This document shows, piece after piece, positions 45,880-56,694 of a stretch of DNA of 64,000 nucleotides. This stretch comes from Ligilactobacillus aviarius (lineage in GTDB: Bacteria; Bacillota; Bacilli; Lactobacillales; Lactobacillaceae): NCBI RefSeq assembly GCF_001654615.1, contig NZ_LWUD01000002.1:28024-92023 (forward strand), written 5' to 3'. The position numbers were made by a program, and so were the translations under genes. Position 1 is the stretch's first letter. Each line of letters starts with the position of its first letter. The notes under the pieces are model-generated. The model was not told the origin of the DNA, ran no database searches, and saw only the letters and a program-made list of their open reading frames with translations.

Positions 45880-46001
45880 CCATAATTCATAATTTAGAAA
45901 TTGCATTTTTTTAATTTAATGATTAAAATAATCTTATCATAAAAATTAGATAAGATAAGGGTTAACCGGGTGTTTTTCCCGATTTTATCCGTAAGTAAGC
46001 G

Positions 46002-46075
46002 TTGACTAAATTGCCAGATAATGGTAAAATGACGTCATTCGTATTAAAAACCGAATATTTATTCTTATACGAAGA
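46002..46075 (+). promoter_or_regulatory. purR promoter with PurBox-like operators
   Basis: TTGACT (46002-46007) and TAAAAT (46025-46030) at 17 bp. Just downstream are ATTCGTATT (46037-46045), CCGAATATT (46051-46059) and TACGAAG (46069-46075), all with the CGAA/TTCG core of PurBoxes. Their position over the start of transcription suggests PurR autorepression. The rest of the 45817-46180 gap holds only the ispE promoter and an A/T-rich leader. Confidence 0.6.
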
Positions 46076-46180
46076 ATAAAATGATATAGGGGTTAATTAT
46101 TAAGAGAAGAGCAAACTTACGTTAATAATTAATAGAATGAAACATTAAATCAGGAAATTTTAAGAATGGAGGACTTGAAG

Positions 46181-47023
46181 ATGAAAGTACGTAGAAGTGA
46201 TCGTTTGATCGATATGACAAGTTATTTTCTTAACAACCCGCACAAACTTGTATCATTAACATATTTTGCAAAGCGGTATGAATCAGCTAAGTCATCAATC
46301 AGTGAAGACTTAGCCATCATTAAGCGGACATTTAATGTACGTGGCATTGGAGTCTTAGAAACAATTCCAGGAGCTGCTGGTGGTGCTCGTTTTATCCCAT
46401 CAATCGGCGAAGAAGAAGCTGAACGCTTTATTTGGGAAATGGCAGCTGAACTTTCACAAGAAAACCGGTTATTGCCAGGGGGATATGTATATCTTTCAGA
46501 CTTATTAGGCAAGCCGGAAGTCTTACGGCATGTCGGCCGCTTGATTGCGCGGCAATATATGGGCCGTCAAGTAGATGCCATCATGACTGTTGCCACAAAG
46601 GGTGTGCCGATTGCGCAAAGTGTTGCATATTACATGAATGCGCCATTTGTAATTGTTCGGCGCGACTCAAAGATTACTGAAGGTTCAACCGTTTCAGTTA
46701 ACTACGTTTCAGGATCAAGCCAACGAATTGAAAAGATGGAATTATCGAAGCGGAGTTTGCGGCGCGGCTCACATGTTTTAGTCGTTGACGACTTTATGAA
46801 GGGCGGCGGCACGATCAACGGAATGAAGTCAATGATCGAAGAATTTGATTCTGAATTAGTCGGAGTAACGGTCTTCGCTGAAGGGGTCGTTGATGAAGGC
46901 AGCCGGTTGATCGAAGATTACACTTCGTTATTGAAAGTTGATAATGTTAATACATTGAATAAGACGATCCACGTAAGCGCCGGAAATTATCTTGCAAAGG
47001 TATTCGGTAAGCGGACAGAGTAG
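46181..47023 (+). CDS. purR: Purine operon repressor PurR (PRPP-responsive)
   Basis: Regulator of purine synthesis and salvage genes, 280 residues. An N-terminal winged helix (MKVRRSDRLIDMTSYF) is joined to a phosphoribosyltransferase-like domain with the PRPP loop VLVVDDFMKGGGTINGM; PRPP releases it from DNA. ATG 46181 is preferred over 46166 because GGAGG ends 8 bp before it. Placed in the conserved Firmicute order purR-glmU-prs, with prs making its ligand PRPP. PurBox-like sites precede this gene and the AzgA-type permease gene. Confidence 0.95.
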   Translation: MKVRRSDRLIDMTSYFLNNPHKLVSLTYFAKRYESAKSSISEDLAIIKRTFNVRGIGVLETIPGAAGGARFIPSIGEEEAERFIWEMAAELSQENRLLPGGYVYLSDLLGKPEVLRHVGRLIARQYMGRQVDAIMTVATKGVPIAQSVAYYMNAPFVIVRRDSKITEGSTVSVNYVSGSSQRIEKMELSKRSLRRGSHVLVVDDFMKGGGTINGMKSMIEEFDSELVGVTVFAEGVVDEGSRLIEDYTSLLKVDNVNTLNKTIHVSAGNYLAKVFGKRTE

Positions 47024-47027
47024 GATC

Positions 47028-47056
47028 AAAAGGAAGCTGAAAGGCTTCCTTTTTTT
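47028..47056 (+). terminator. purR terminator
   Basis: AAAAGGAAGC pairs with GCTTCCTTTT around a short loop, followed by T-run. Confidence 0.85.
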
Positions 47057-47070
47057 GAATGCGACAATAA

Positions 47071-47099
47071 TTGAAGTTCATATTTTTTTAAGTTAGAAT
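47071..47099 (+). promoter_or_regulatory. Predicted glmU promoter
   Basis: TTGAAG (47071-47076) and TAGAAT (47094-47099) at 17 bp. Confidence 0.55.
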
Positions 47100-47143
47100 T
47101 TATACATGAGTAAATAACTTTAATAGAGAATGAGGATAAATCA

Positions 47144-48550
47144 ATGACAGCAAAATTTGCAATTATCTTAGCAGCGGGTCAAGGGACTCGCATGAAATCA
47201 AAGTTATATAAGGTTCTTCATCCGGTATGCGGCAAGGCCATGGTTGACCACGTCCTTTCACAAGTTGAAAAGGATAACGTTGATCAAATCGTAACGATCG
47301 TTGGCCACGGGGCAGAAAAGGTTCAAGAAACCCTTGGCGACCGGACAGAATATGCTCTTCAAGAAGAACAATTGGGAACGGGCCATGCTGTTTTGCAAGC
47401 AGAAAAGATGCTTGGTTCAAAGGATGGAATGACGTTAGTAACATGTGGTGATACCCCATTGTTCACGGCCGAAACGTTTGCGAAGTTATTTGAATATCAT
47501 GAAAAGAACGGCGACGTGGCAACGGTTTTGACAGCCAAAGCCGATGATCCATTTGGCTACGGCCGTGTAATTCGTAATGCGGCTGGTGAAGTTGAAAAAA
47601 TCGTTGAACAAAAGGATGCAACGCCTGAAGAAGCCAAGGTTGATGAGATCAATACAGGCGTTTATGTTTTTGATAATCAAGCATTATTTGAAGCTCTTCA
47701 CCAAGTCAACAATGACAATGCTCAAGGCGAATACTACTTACCAGATGTAATTGGAATCTTCCAAAATGCCGGCAAGAAGGTCGGCGCCTTTGAAATGGAT
47801 GACTTTGAAGAATCAATGGGCGTTAATGACCGCATTGCCCTTGCAAAGGCAACGAAGGTAATGCAACGGCGAATCAATGAAAAACACATGCGGAATGGAG
47901 TAACAATTATTGATCCGGATAACACTTACATTGATGCTGATGTTCAAATCGGGTCCGACACGGTTGTTGAACCAGGCGTTCAGCTTAAAGGAAAGACGGT
48001 TATTGGTGAAGACTGCGTGATTGGTGCTCATTCACAAATTCGTGATTGCAAGATCGAAGATGGCGTTACGGTCACGGTTTCATACCTTGAAGAATCAGTA
48101 ATGCACAAGAATTCAAACATTGGACCATATAGTCACTTACGGCCATTAGCAGACATCGGTGAAAATGTTCATATCGGAAACTTTGTTGAAGTCAAAAAGG
48201 CTGAAATCGGCAAGAACACTAAGGTTGGTCACTTAACATATGTTGGCGATGCAACTTTGGGTAAGAATATCAACGTTGGTTGCGGAACGATCTTTATCAA
48301 CTACGATGGCATGAACAAGCACCACACAAATGTTGGCGATTACTCATTCATCGGAAGTGGCGCTAACTTGGTTGCTCCGCTTGAAATTGAAGACCACGCT
48401 TACGTTGCTGCCGGATCAACGATTACAAACGATGTTCCGGCGCATGCAATGGGGATTGGTCGGGGACGTCAAGTAAACAAGGAAGGTTACTATGATCGTT
48501 ACCCGGTTGCAGAAGCTGCAAAAAAGGCCGAAAAAGCTGATAAAGACTAA
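47144..48550 (+). CDS. glmU: Bifunctional GlmU: GlcN-1-P acetyltransferase / GlcNAc-1-P uridyltransferase
   Basis: Makes UDP-GlcNAc, the precursor of peptidoglycan and teichoic acids. 468 residues. The N-terminal uridyltransferase has [11 protein letters not shown] and CGDTPL; the C-terminal half is a left-handed beta helix of hexapeptide repeats with [15 protein letters not shown] and the Lys/His acetyltransferase site. ATG follows GAGAATGAGGATAAATCA. Located between purR and prs as in other Firmicutes. Confidence 0.97.
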   Translation: MTAKFAIILAAGQGTRMKSKLYKVLHPVCGKAMVDHVLSQVEKDNVDQIVTIVGHGAEKVQETLGDRTEYALQEEQLGTGHAVLQAEKMLGSKDGMTLVTCGDTPLFTAETFAKLFEYHEKNGDVATVLTAKADDPFGYGRVIRNAAGEVEKIVEQKDATPEEAKVDEINTGVYVFDNQALFEALHQVNNDNAQGEYYLPDVIGIFQNAGKKVGAFEMDDFEESMGVNDRIALAKATKVMQRRINEKHMRNGVTIIDPDNTYIDADVQIGSDTVVEPGVQLKGKTVIGEDCVIGAHSQIRDCKIEDGVTVTVSYLEESVMHKNSNIGPYSHLRPLADIGENVHIGNFVEVKKAEIGKNTKVGHLTYVGDATLGKNINVGCGTIFINYDGMNKHHTNVGDYSFIGSGANLVAPLEIEDHAYVAAGSTITNDVPAHAMGIGRGRQVNKEGYYDRYPVAEAAKKAEKADKD

Positions 48551-48620
48551 GAATTAGCTTGATTTTAAGCCGGTTAACGCATACTATATATTAGTAGAAT
48601 AATCATTATTGGAGGCAATC

Positions 48621-49607
48621 ATGGCTGAACAAAGTTATAATTCAAAGGTTAAAATTTTTGCTTTGAATTCAAACAAACCATTGGCAAAGAAAATTGCTGA
48701 TGCCGTAGGAGTTCCTTTAGGTAAGACTTCAGTTGACCGTTTTAGCGATGGCGAAATTCGGATCAATATTGAAGAAAGTATTCGGGGGGATGAAATCTTC
48801 ATCATCCAATCAACGTCTGCACCGGTGAATGACAATTTGATGGAATTGTTAATTATGATCGATGCCTTAAGACGGGCAAGTGCATCAACAATCAACGTTG
48901 TAATGCCATATTATGGATATGCACGGCAAGACCGGAAAGCGCGTTCCCGTGAACCAATCACTGCAAAATTGGTTGCAGATATGCTTGAAAAAGCTGGTGC
49001 TGACCGCGTGATCGTACTTGACTTGCATGCTGCTCAAATTCAAGGATTCTTTGATATTCCAGTCGATCACTTAATGGGGGCTCCATTATTGGCTGACTAC
49101 TTCTTGAAGAACGGCCTTGAAAAGGATGCAGTTGTTGTTTCACCTGATCACGGGGGTGTTACCCGGGCACGGAAGTTAGCCGAATTCTTAAAGGCTCCGA
49201 TCGCAATTATTGATAAGCGGCGTCCAAAAGCCAATGTTGCCGAAATTATGAATATTATTGGTTCAGTTGATGGCAAGCGGTGCATCATTATCGATGATAT
49301 GATCGATACTGCTGGAACGATCACGTTGGCATCCCAAGCATTAATGGATGCAGGTGCAAAGGAAGTTTACGCATGTGCAACGCACCCTGTATTGTCAGGT
49401 CCAGCAATTGAACGTCTTGATAAGTCTCCAATTAAGAAGATTATCGTAACGGATTCAATTCAACTTCCAGAAGAAAAGCAAATCGATAAGTTGACTCAAG
49501 TTTCAGTTGGTCCGCTTATCGGCGATGCAATCAAACGGATTCACGAAAACAAGCCGGTTAGTCCATTGTTTAAGAATCGTTTCCGTTCAGATAAAATTGA
49601 TGACTAA
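48621..49607 (+). CDS. prs: Ribose-phosphate pyrophosphokinase (PRPP synthase)
   Basis: Makes PRPP from ribose 5-phosphate and ATP, feeding purine, pyrimidine, NAD, His and Trp pathways and serving as the signal for PurR. 328 residues. Motifs: [40 protein letters not shown] and the PRPP-binding [16 protein letters not shown] 48621 follows GGAGGCAATC; the in-frame TTG 48609 overlaps the ribosome binding site. It ends in a strong terminator followed by repeat copy C. Confidence 0.97.
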   Translation: MAEQSYNSKVKIFALNSNKPLAKKIADAVGVPLGKTSVDRFSDGEIRINIEESIRGDEIFIIQSTSAPVNDNLMELLIMIDALRRASASTINVVMPYYGYARQDRKARSREPITAKLVADMLEKAGADRVIVLDLHAAQIQGFFDIPVDHLMGAPLLADYFLKNGLEKDAVVVSPDHGGVTRARKLAEFLKAPIAIIDKRRPKANVAEIMNIIGSVDGKRCIIIDDMIDTAGTITLASQALMDAGAKEVYACATHPVLSGPAIERLDKSPIKKIIVTDSIQLPEEKQIDKLTQVSVGPLIGDAIKRIHENKPVSPLFKNRFRSDKIDD

Positions 49608-49623
49608 TTAATAAAAGTAAAGG

Positions 49624-49660
49624 AAAGAGGTCATGGTGAAAAACCATGGCCTCTTTGCTT
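49624..49660 (+). terminator. prs terminator
   Basis: AAAGAGG-t-CATGGT pairs with ACCATG-g-CCTCTTT, followed by a T-containing tail. Confidence 0.8.
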
Positions 49661-49665
49661 TATCC

Positions 49666-49789
49666 GCATAATCGGATTCCAAAACAAACGAGCTACGTGG
49701 AAGGACGCAAACCTCCGAATCTATGCTGGCGCGATTCGTTCGCTTTTCTGCTTCCACCACGCTCGTTTTTGATGTTTTGTCACACCTTC
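49666..49789 (+). repeat. ~125-bp palindromic intergenic repeat, copy C
   Basis: Same layout as copies A and B, between the convergent prs and HD-hydrolase genes. GTGGAAG and CTTCCAC inner arms pair perfectly in this copy. Confidence 0.85.
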
Positions 49790-49794
49790 TTTAT

Positions 49795-51159
49795 TTATTT
49801 CGGAAAAATCAACCGGTCATTATGCAAGTACTCTTCAAATTGTTGGTAAACGGGCGTGAAAATTTCAAGTTGATTGCCCTTAGCAAGCATTTCCCGCGGG
49901 AAGAAGAACCGTTCATCACCGGTGATTTTACCGCTGATGGCTTTGACCAGCGTGCTGACCGTTGAAAGTTCGATCAGGCTTCCATCCGTTTGCATCAATT
50001 CGATTTGCGTTTGCGGCTTTTTGGCATTCGGATTGTATGAATCGTACGGCAGATCAAAACTGTCATTAGTGGCTGCATAATAATACGGATCAAAACCGGC
50101 TTCAGCAATCAATTTGCGCAAGGTTGGTAACAACGAACGCGTATCATCATTGACCTTAGCTGATTTAAGCGGTTTGCGGTTTAAGAAGCGCCGAGCAAGG
50201 TCTTTAAGAATGTGATCATCGCATTCGCTCCAAATGCTGAAACAGGTATTTAAAACGCCATCATCAAGTTTCAAGTACTGTTCAAGTGAAAATTGATTAT
50301 CAAAAAACGGTTTTAAAGTTTCGTATGCAAAGTCATGCGGTAACTGATCCATTTCATACAGGTCCTTTGCCCGTTTCAATAATGAACTTAAAATGACTTC
50401 CATTGACCGGGAAACGGGATGGAAATAAACTTGCTGGTACATTTGAAAACGGCTGACAATGTAGTCTTCAACCGCATGCATTCCACTAAAGTTAAAGGCG
50501 ATCCCGCCGTGGTACGGCCGCATGACCCGTAAGATCCGGGTGAGATCAAAGTTACCGTATTTTGTTCCGGTAAAGTACGAATCGCGTAAAAGGTAATCCA
50601 TCCGGTCCGCGTCGATCTGGCTTGAAATCATTTGAACAACTTGCTGGTTTGGATAGGTCTTCGCAATTACGCTGGCGACCTGCGCAGGAAAATCATCGCT
50701 GACCTGCCGCAGAACGTGGTTGACTTCGGTTTCCGGCGAAGTGATGATCTGCTGCGTCATTTGTTCGTGGTTAGTATGAAAAATATGCTCAAAAGTATGC
50801 GAGTATGCTCCGTGACCAACGTCATGTAACAAAGCGGCACATAAAGCAACGAGCCGTTCACGATCATCCCATAGACCATCATTGGCCTTTTGCGTTGGAT
50901 AATTACGTTGGAAGAGGTCACAGATTTTTCGGGTGATCTCATACACCCCAACGGAATGCGAAAAACGTGAGTGCTCAGCTCCGTGGAAAGTATAACTGGT
51001 TGTGCCAAGCTGTTTGATCCGGCGTAACCGTTGAAATTCCTTGGTATTGATCAGGTCAAGGATCACTTGATGCTGAATGTAAATGTAATTATGGATCGGG
51101 TCACGCAGAACCTTTTCCATTGGTAAAAGTTGCGGATGCAAAACTGTGATCGGAGTCAC
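49795..51159 (-). CDS. HD domain phosphohydrolase
   Basis: HD-superfamily hydrolase of up to 454 residues. The metal-binding His-Asp is in LLHDVGHGAYSHTFEH, with a first His in HGAEHSRFSHSVGVYE; the order is that of dNTPase/SAMHD1-like proteins. The start is unclear: GTG 51159 lies only 2 bp after AAAGGA, TTG 51141 and ATG 51120 have no ribosome binding site. AAAGGA would best fit an ATC codon at 51150. Substrate (dNTP or signalling nucleotide) unknown. Confidence 0.8.
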   Translation of the reverse strand: MTPITVLHPQLLPMEKVLRDPIHNYIYIQHQVILDLINTKEFQRLRRIKQLGTTSYTFHGAEHSRFSHSVGVYEITRKICDLFQRNYPTQKANDGLWDDRERLVALCAALLHDVGHGAYSHTFEHIFHTNHEQMTQQIITSPETEVNHVLRQVSDDFPAQVASVIAKTYPNQQVVQMISSQIDADRMDYLLRDSYFTGTKYGNFDLTRILRVMRPYHGGIAFNFSGMHAVEDYIVSRFQMYQQVYFHPVSRSMEVILSSLLKRAKDLYEMDQLPHDFAYETLKPFFDNQFSLEQYLKLDDGVLNTCFSIWSECDDHILKDLARRFLNRKPLKSAKVNDDTRSLLPTLRKLIAEAGFDPYYYAATNDSFDLPYDSYNPNAKKPQTQIELMQTDGSLIELSTVSTLVKAISGKITGDERFFFPREMLAKGNQLEIFTPVYQQFEEYLHNDRLIFPK

Positions 51160-51274
51160 TTCCTTTCGGTTAATGATTGCCTTTATTATACCGCAACCGA
51201 CAAATTAATCGGTGGTAAAGTGAATGGCGGCTCGATATAATAGAACTAAGGATTTTTAACAAGGAAGTGATCAG

Positions 51275-51712
51275 ATGACATCTAAAAATGAAATTCCGGT
51301 CAAAATTCACGTTGAAACTGTTCATCGGCAGGATGGGCAAAAAGAAGAATATGCGGAAGATTTTGATGGCCGGTTGATTGAGATCGGGGAGACGGTTTAT
51401 TTGCGTTATGAAGAAGAACTTCCAGAAAATGAACACGCAAAGGTGACCTTTAAGATTGCGGGTGATGAAGAGGTCCAATTGACCCGGAAGCTCGAACATC
51501 AGAAACTGCATTTGACCTTTAAACCGGGAAAACGAATTCCATCCCGATATCAAACTCCATACGGTAATATTCCGGTTGAAGCCTTTGCCGGCCGCATGGA
51601 AACGGTGCTTGAAGATGATCCGCGTGCTGGAAAGTTAGAGATCGATTACCGCCTTTATAATGGGGATTCTTTACTTGGCGATTATAAAATCAGATTGCAA
51701 TTTACCGCGTAG
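51275..51712 (+). CDS. DUF1934 domain protein (YwiB-like)
   Basis: Small cytosolic beta-barrel protein of 145 residues with the calycin-like DUF1934 pattern (VKIHVETVHRQDG, GETVYLRYEEE, RIPSRYQTPYGNIPVEA). Function unknown. Its genomic place just before rpoE and pyrG is common in lactobacilli. ATG follows AAGGAAGTGATCAG. A 44-bp gap separates it from rpoE. Confidence 0.85.
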   Translation: MTSKNEIPVKIHVETVHRQDGQKEEYAEDFDGRLIEIGETVYLRYEEELPENEHAKVTFKIAGDEEVQLTRKLEHQKLHLTFKPGKRIPSRYQTPYGNIPVEAFAGRMETVLEDDPRAGKLEIDYRLYNGDSLLGDYKIRLQFTA

Positions 51713-51756
51713 TATTGTATGATGAAGAGTAAACTGCTGAAAGGACGTGTACCAAA

Positions 51757-52305
51757 TTGGGGCTTGAAAAATTCGAAGGTATGAATAAAGATGAATTGTC
51801 AATGATCGAAGTTTCACGGGAAATTTTGCATGAAAAAGGCGAACCGATGGCGTTTGCTGATTTAACAAACGAGGTTCAAAATTTCCTTGAAAAGAGCGAT
51901 GAAGAAATTCGTGAACGGTTGCCACAATTCTATACTGACTTAAACATTGATGGCAGTTTTATCTCATTGGGAGATAATATGTGGGCATTGCGCTCATGGT
52001 ATCCATTTGAATCAATCGATGAAGCACTTGTCCATTCTGATGAAGCAGATGATGACCAACCACGCAAGAAGCGGAAAAAGGTCAATGCTTTCTTAGACTC
52101 AAACAATGATGACGATGTAATCGATTATGACAATGATGATCCTGAAGATGATGATTTTGCTGATGATGACGATGATCACCAACAAGATTTGAAGGATTAC
52201 CAAAACGATTTGGATGACGTGGACGATGGCGATGACCCGCAAGACGATTTGCCAGATGGAATCGAAGGTCAACTTAACGAATTTTCAGATGACGATGATG
52301 AATAA
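51757..52305 (+). CDS. rpoE: DNA-directed RNA polymerase delta subunit
   Basis: Gram-positive RNA polymerase accessory subunit that speeds recycling and sharpens promoter selectivity. 182 residues. The N-terminal HARE-HTH domain (MIEVSREILHEKGEPMAFADL to NMWALRSWYP) is followed by an almost purely Asp/Glu tail (~100-182), which mimics nucleic acid. TTG 51757 follows AAAGGA at 11 bp. Delta has a known role in sensing NTP levels, matching its place before pyrG. Confidence 0.93.
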   Translation: MGLEKFEGMNKDELSMIEVSREILHEKGEPMAFADLTNEVQNFLEKSDEEIRERLPQFYTDLNIDGSFISLGDNMWALRSWYPFESIDEALVHSDEADDDQPRKKRKKVNAFLDSNNDDDVIDYDNDDPEDDDFADDDDDHQQDLKDYQNDLDDVDDGDDPQDDLPDGIEGQLNEFSDDDDE

Positions 52306-52309
52306 AGGC

Positions 52310-52338
52310 TTGACGTTCGAATAACGATTAGGTAAAAT
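52310..52338 (+). promoter_or_regulatory. pyrG promoter with GGGC start
   Basis: TTGACG (52310-52315) and TAAAAT (52333-52338) at 17 bp. GGGC begins at 52346, about 7 bp after the -10, as in CTP-regulated pyrG promoters where slippage adds extra G when CTP is low. Confidence 0.8.
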
Positions 52339-52345
52339 CTTATTT

Positions 52346-54070
<1,725 letters not shown>

Positions 54071-54139
54071 TTTTAGAAGGCGAATTGAATTAAATGTGTT
54101 ATCCTTATAGTAGCAATAGATAACGGAGGCGAACTAGGG

Positions 54140-54358
54140 ATGAAAGAAAAGAAATTAGGACACCTTGCTGAAGAAATTGTAAAGTATCAAGAAAAGTATC
54201 ATTTAACAGATGCTGAATTGGCACTGACAAGTCATTTTTCAGTAGAACGAATTCATGCAATCAAGGCGGGACAAGTTGAAGTTCGTCCTGAAGAATATGA
54301 AGAATTACAGGAATTGTTGGCTGATGAGGAACCAGTTACAAGTGATGATAAACAATAG
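54140..54358 (+). CDS. Small conserved-looking protein with HTH-like fold
   Basis: 72 residues, acidic at the C-terminus. KYHLTDAELALTSHFSVERIHAIKAG looks like a helix-turn-helix of the lambda-repressor type (compare DxELAxxLxVSxxxIxxIxxG). I recognise no characterised family. ATG follows ATAACGGAGGCGAACTAGGG. Monocistronic, between pyrG and the nuclease gene, with a terminator after it. Confidence 0.7.
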   Translation: MKEKKLGHLAEEIVKYQEKYHLTDAELALTSHFSVERIHAIKAGQVEVRPEEYEELQELLADEEPVTSDDKQ

Positions 54359-54376
54359 AAACTGTAATTGAGAGCG

Positions 54377-54411
54377 AAGAGGCTGCGACAATCATGTCCA
54401 GTCTCTTTTAT
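54377..54411 (+). terminator. Terminator after the small HTH-like gene
   Basis: AAGAG-g-CTG-c-GAC pairs with GTC-CAG-t-CTCTT, followed by TTATTG. Confidence 0.7.
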
Positions 54412-54454
54412 TGTATTTAACGAAATTGATTGGCTTTAAAGAAAGGAAAGTAAA

Positions 54455-55282
54455 ATGGCAAAGAGAAAACGTAAAAAGCAAAAGGTTACCCCGTCACAGG
54501 TCATTATTACGGTTTTAGCCGCGATTTTGATCGTGCTTGCCGGAGGAAGAGTTTCGGGTAAGTTGGGACGCCTTGATCTTGGAATGACGCAAAATGTCCG
54601 GGCAGGTCAAAATACCCCCAATCAAAAATTAGCATCAAGTGTATTAACAGATAGTGTTAAACAACAGCTTGGAGGTTCGATCACCTATAACGGACATGGA
54701 GCATTCATCATCAACAATAATCAAAATGATTTGAATGCGCAGATTGCAAGTGCCCCGTACGCAACGGATGAAGTTGATAACTTAGGCCGGCCGCATATTG
54801 GCAATGCGTGGTTGAATAAGACTTGCCGGCAGTACAAAAACCGTGAGCAAACCGGGAACGGCCGCACGGATTGGAAACCAGCTGGATTCCATCAATTAAG
54901 CGGATTACCGGGAGAATATAAGCATGCCTATGACCGCGGCCACTTATTAGGATATGCGTTGGTTGGCGGAATTCGCGGCTTTAACGCTTCTGAATCAAAC
55001 CCGGCAAACGTTGCGACCCAAACTGCATGGGCCAACGAAGCCCGGTCAGCAGATTCAACGGGGCAAAACTATTATGAAGGCTTAGTCCGGAAAGCCCTTG
55101 ATCAAAACAAGCAAGTTCGTTACCGGGTGACTGATATTTATGACGGCAATAATTTAGTTCCGGCAGGAGCGCATATTGAAGCCAAGTCGTCCGATGGATC
55201 GTTGGAATTTAACGTTTTTGTTCCGAATGTTCAAAACAATATTCGAATCAATTACGCAACGGGTTATGCGACACAAAATTAG
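54455..55282 (+). CDS. DNA/RNA non-specific endonuclease, membrane-anchored or secreted
   Basis: Beta-beta-alpha metal nuclease of 275 residues. A basic N-terminus (KRKRKKQK) and one hydrophobic segment (~13-33) export or anchor it. The catalytic DRGH motif is in [11 protein letters not shown] (His the general base), followed by [15 protein letters not shown] with the metal-binding Asn. This is the EndA/NucA group, which degrades or processes external DNA. ATG follows AAAGAAAGGAAAGTAAA. Roles could be nutrient use, biofilm DNA or uptake. Confidence 0.88.
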   Translation: MAKRKRKKQKVTPSQVIITVLAAILIVLAGGRVSGKLGRLDLGMTQNVRAGQNTPNQKLASSVLTDSVKQQLGGSITYNGHGAFIINNNQNDLNAQIASAPYATDEVDNLGRPHIGNAWLNKTCRQYKNREQTGNGRTDWKPAGFHQLSGLPGEYKHAYDRGHLLGYALVGGIRGFNASESNPANVATQTAWANEARSADSTGQNYYEGLVRKALDQNKQVRYRVTDIYDGNNLVPAGAHIEAKSSDGSLEFNVFVPNVQNNIRINYATGYATQN

Positions 55283-55405
55283 TAATATTCTTTAAAAACG
55301 ATTGAAACCCAATTAAGGATTTTGTATCATTAGAGTTGACACGTCGACTCGACGATGGTTCGGATTATAATAAATAAATTTAAAAAATTAGTGAGGATTC
55401 TTGCG

Positions 55406-56680
55406 ATGAAAAAAATGATCGTCAAAGGAGAACAGCGCTTGCACGGCGAAGTAACGATCGGCGGTGCCAAGAACAGTACGGTTGCCTTGATTCCGGCTGC
55501 AATTTTAGCTGATACTCCGGTTAAATTTGACTCAGTTCCTGAGATTTTAGATGTCCACAATTTAATGTTGATTCTTGAAGCGATGAATGTAAAATCGCAC
55601 TTTTCGCATGGACAATTAGAAATTGATCCTACTAATATCGAGAACCGCCCATTACCAGGAGATGCGATTCGCAGTTTACGGGCATCATACTATTTCATGG
55701 GCGCAATGCTTGGCCGGTTTGGCAAGGCGGTTGTTGGATTTCCTGGCGGGGATAACATTGGTCCGCGGCCGATTGACCAGCATATTAAAGGATTTAAGGC
55801 ATTAGGGGCGCACGTTGAAGAGGAAGATAACGCGGTTCGGATCACGACTGGTCCTGAAGGGCTGCATGGTGCGCGGGTCTTCTTTGACATGGTGTCCGTT
55901 GGGGCAACGATCAATGTTTTGCTTGCCGCCGTTAAGGCTAAGGGAACAACGATCATGGAAAACGTTGCAAAGGAACCGGAAATCATTGATTTAGCAACTT
56001 TCTTGAACAATATGGGAGCCCACATTCGCGGTGCCGGAACGGATGAGATTCGAATCGAAGGGGTTGAGAGTTTAAAGTCGACGAATACCCACACGATTAT
56101 TCCGGACCGAATCGAAGCCGGAACTTACCTTGCATTTGCCGCAGCAAATGGTGACGGGGTTTTGGTAAAGAATGTGATCACGGAACACTTGGATCCATTT
56201 ATTGCTAAATTGCGTGAAATGGGCGTTACGATGGAAATTGACGAAGACAGTATTTACATTCCGGGAAATGATCGGTTGAGTCCGGTAACCGTCAAGACAT
56301 CACCGTTCCCTGGATTTGCGACTGATTTACAACAACCAATCACACCTTTGTTAATGTGTGCGCAAGGAACATCCAAGATCATTGAAACGATTTATCCGAA
56401 ACGAATCAAGCATATTCCTGAAATGCGACGAATGGGTGCTGATATTTCATGCGAAGATGGAGTATTTACAATTCATCGGGCAAAGAATCTTAAAGGGGCC
56501 AATGTTGATGCCGGTGAAATTCGGGCCGGCGTTGCGCTTCTTGGACTTGGTTTGATGGCTAAAGGAACAACGGTTATTAATAACGCGGATAATATTTTAC
56601 GGGGTTATGACCGAATCGTTGAAAAGATGCGTGGATTATCAGTTGATATCGAGTTATTGACGGTTGCTGATAATCTTTAG
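55406..56680 (+). CDS. murA: UDP-GlcNAc 1-carboxyvinyltransferase MurA with Asp at the fosfomycin site
   Basis: First committed enzyme of peptidoglycan synthesis, adding enolpyruvate to UDP-GlcNAc. 424 residues with the two-lobe EPSP-synthase fold; [17 protein letters not shown] and the late [12 protein letters not shown] are typical. The active loop reads [12 protein letters not shown]: the Cys that fosfomycin alkylates is Asp 116 (codon 55751-55753). ATG 55406 follows GTGAGGATTCTTGCG. rho follows after 14 bp. Firmicutes often have two MurA copies; the other is not in this window. Confidence 0.95.
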   Translation: MKKMIVKGEQRLHGEVTIGGAKNSTVALIPAAILADTPVKFDSVPEILDVHNLMLILEAMNVKSHFSHGQLEIDPTNIENRPLPGDAIRSLRASYYFMGAMLGRFGKAVVGFPGGDNIGPRPIDQHIKGFKALGAHVEEEDNAVRITTGPEGLHGARVFFDMVSVGATINVLLAAVKAKGTTIMENVAKEPEIIDLATFLNNMGAHIRGAGTDEIRIEGVESLKSTNTHTIIPDRIEAGTYLAFAAANGDGVLVKNVITEHLDPFIAKLREMGVTMEIDEDSIYIPGNDRLSPVTVKTSPFPGFATDLQQPITPLLMCAQGTSKIIETIYPKRIKHIPEMRRMGADISCEDGVFTIHRAKNLKGANVDAGEIRAGVALLGLGLMAKGTTVINNADNILRGYDRIVEKMRGLSVDIELLTVADNL

Positions 56681-56694
56681 AAAGTAGTAGCGAA

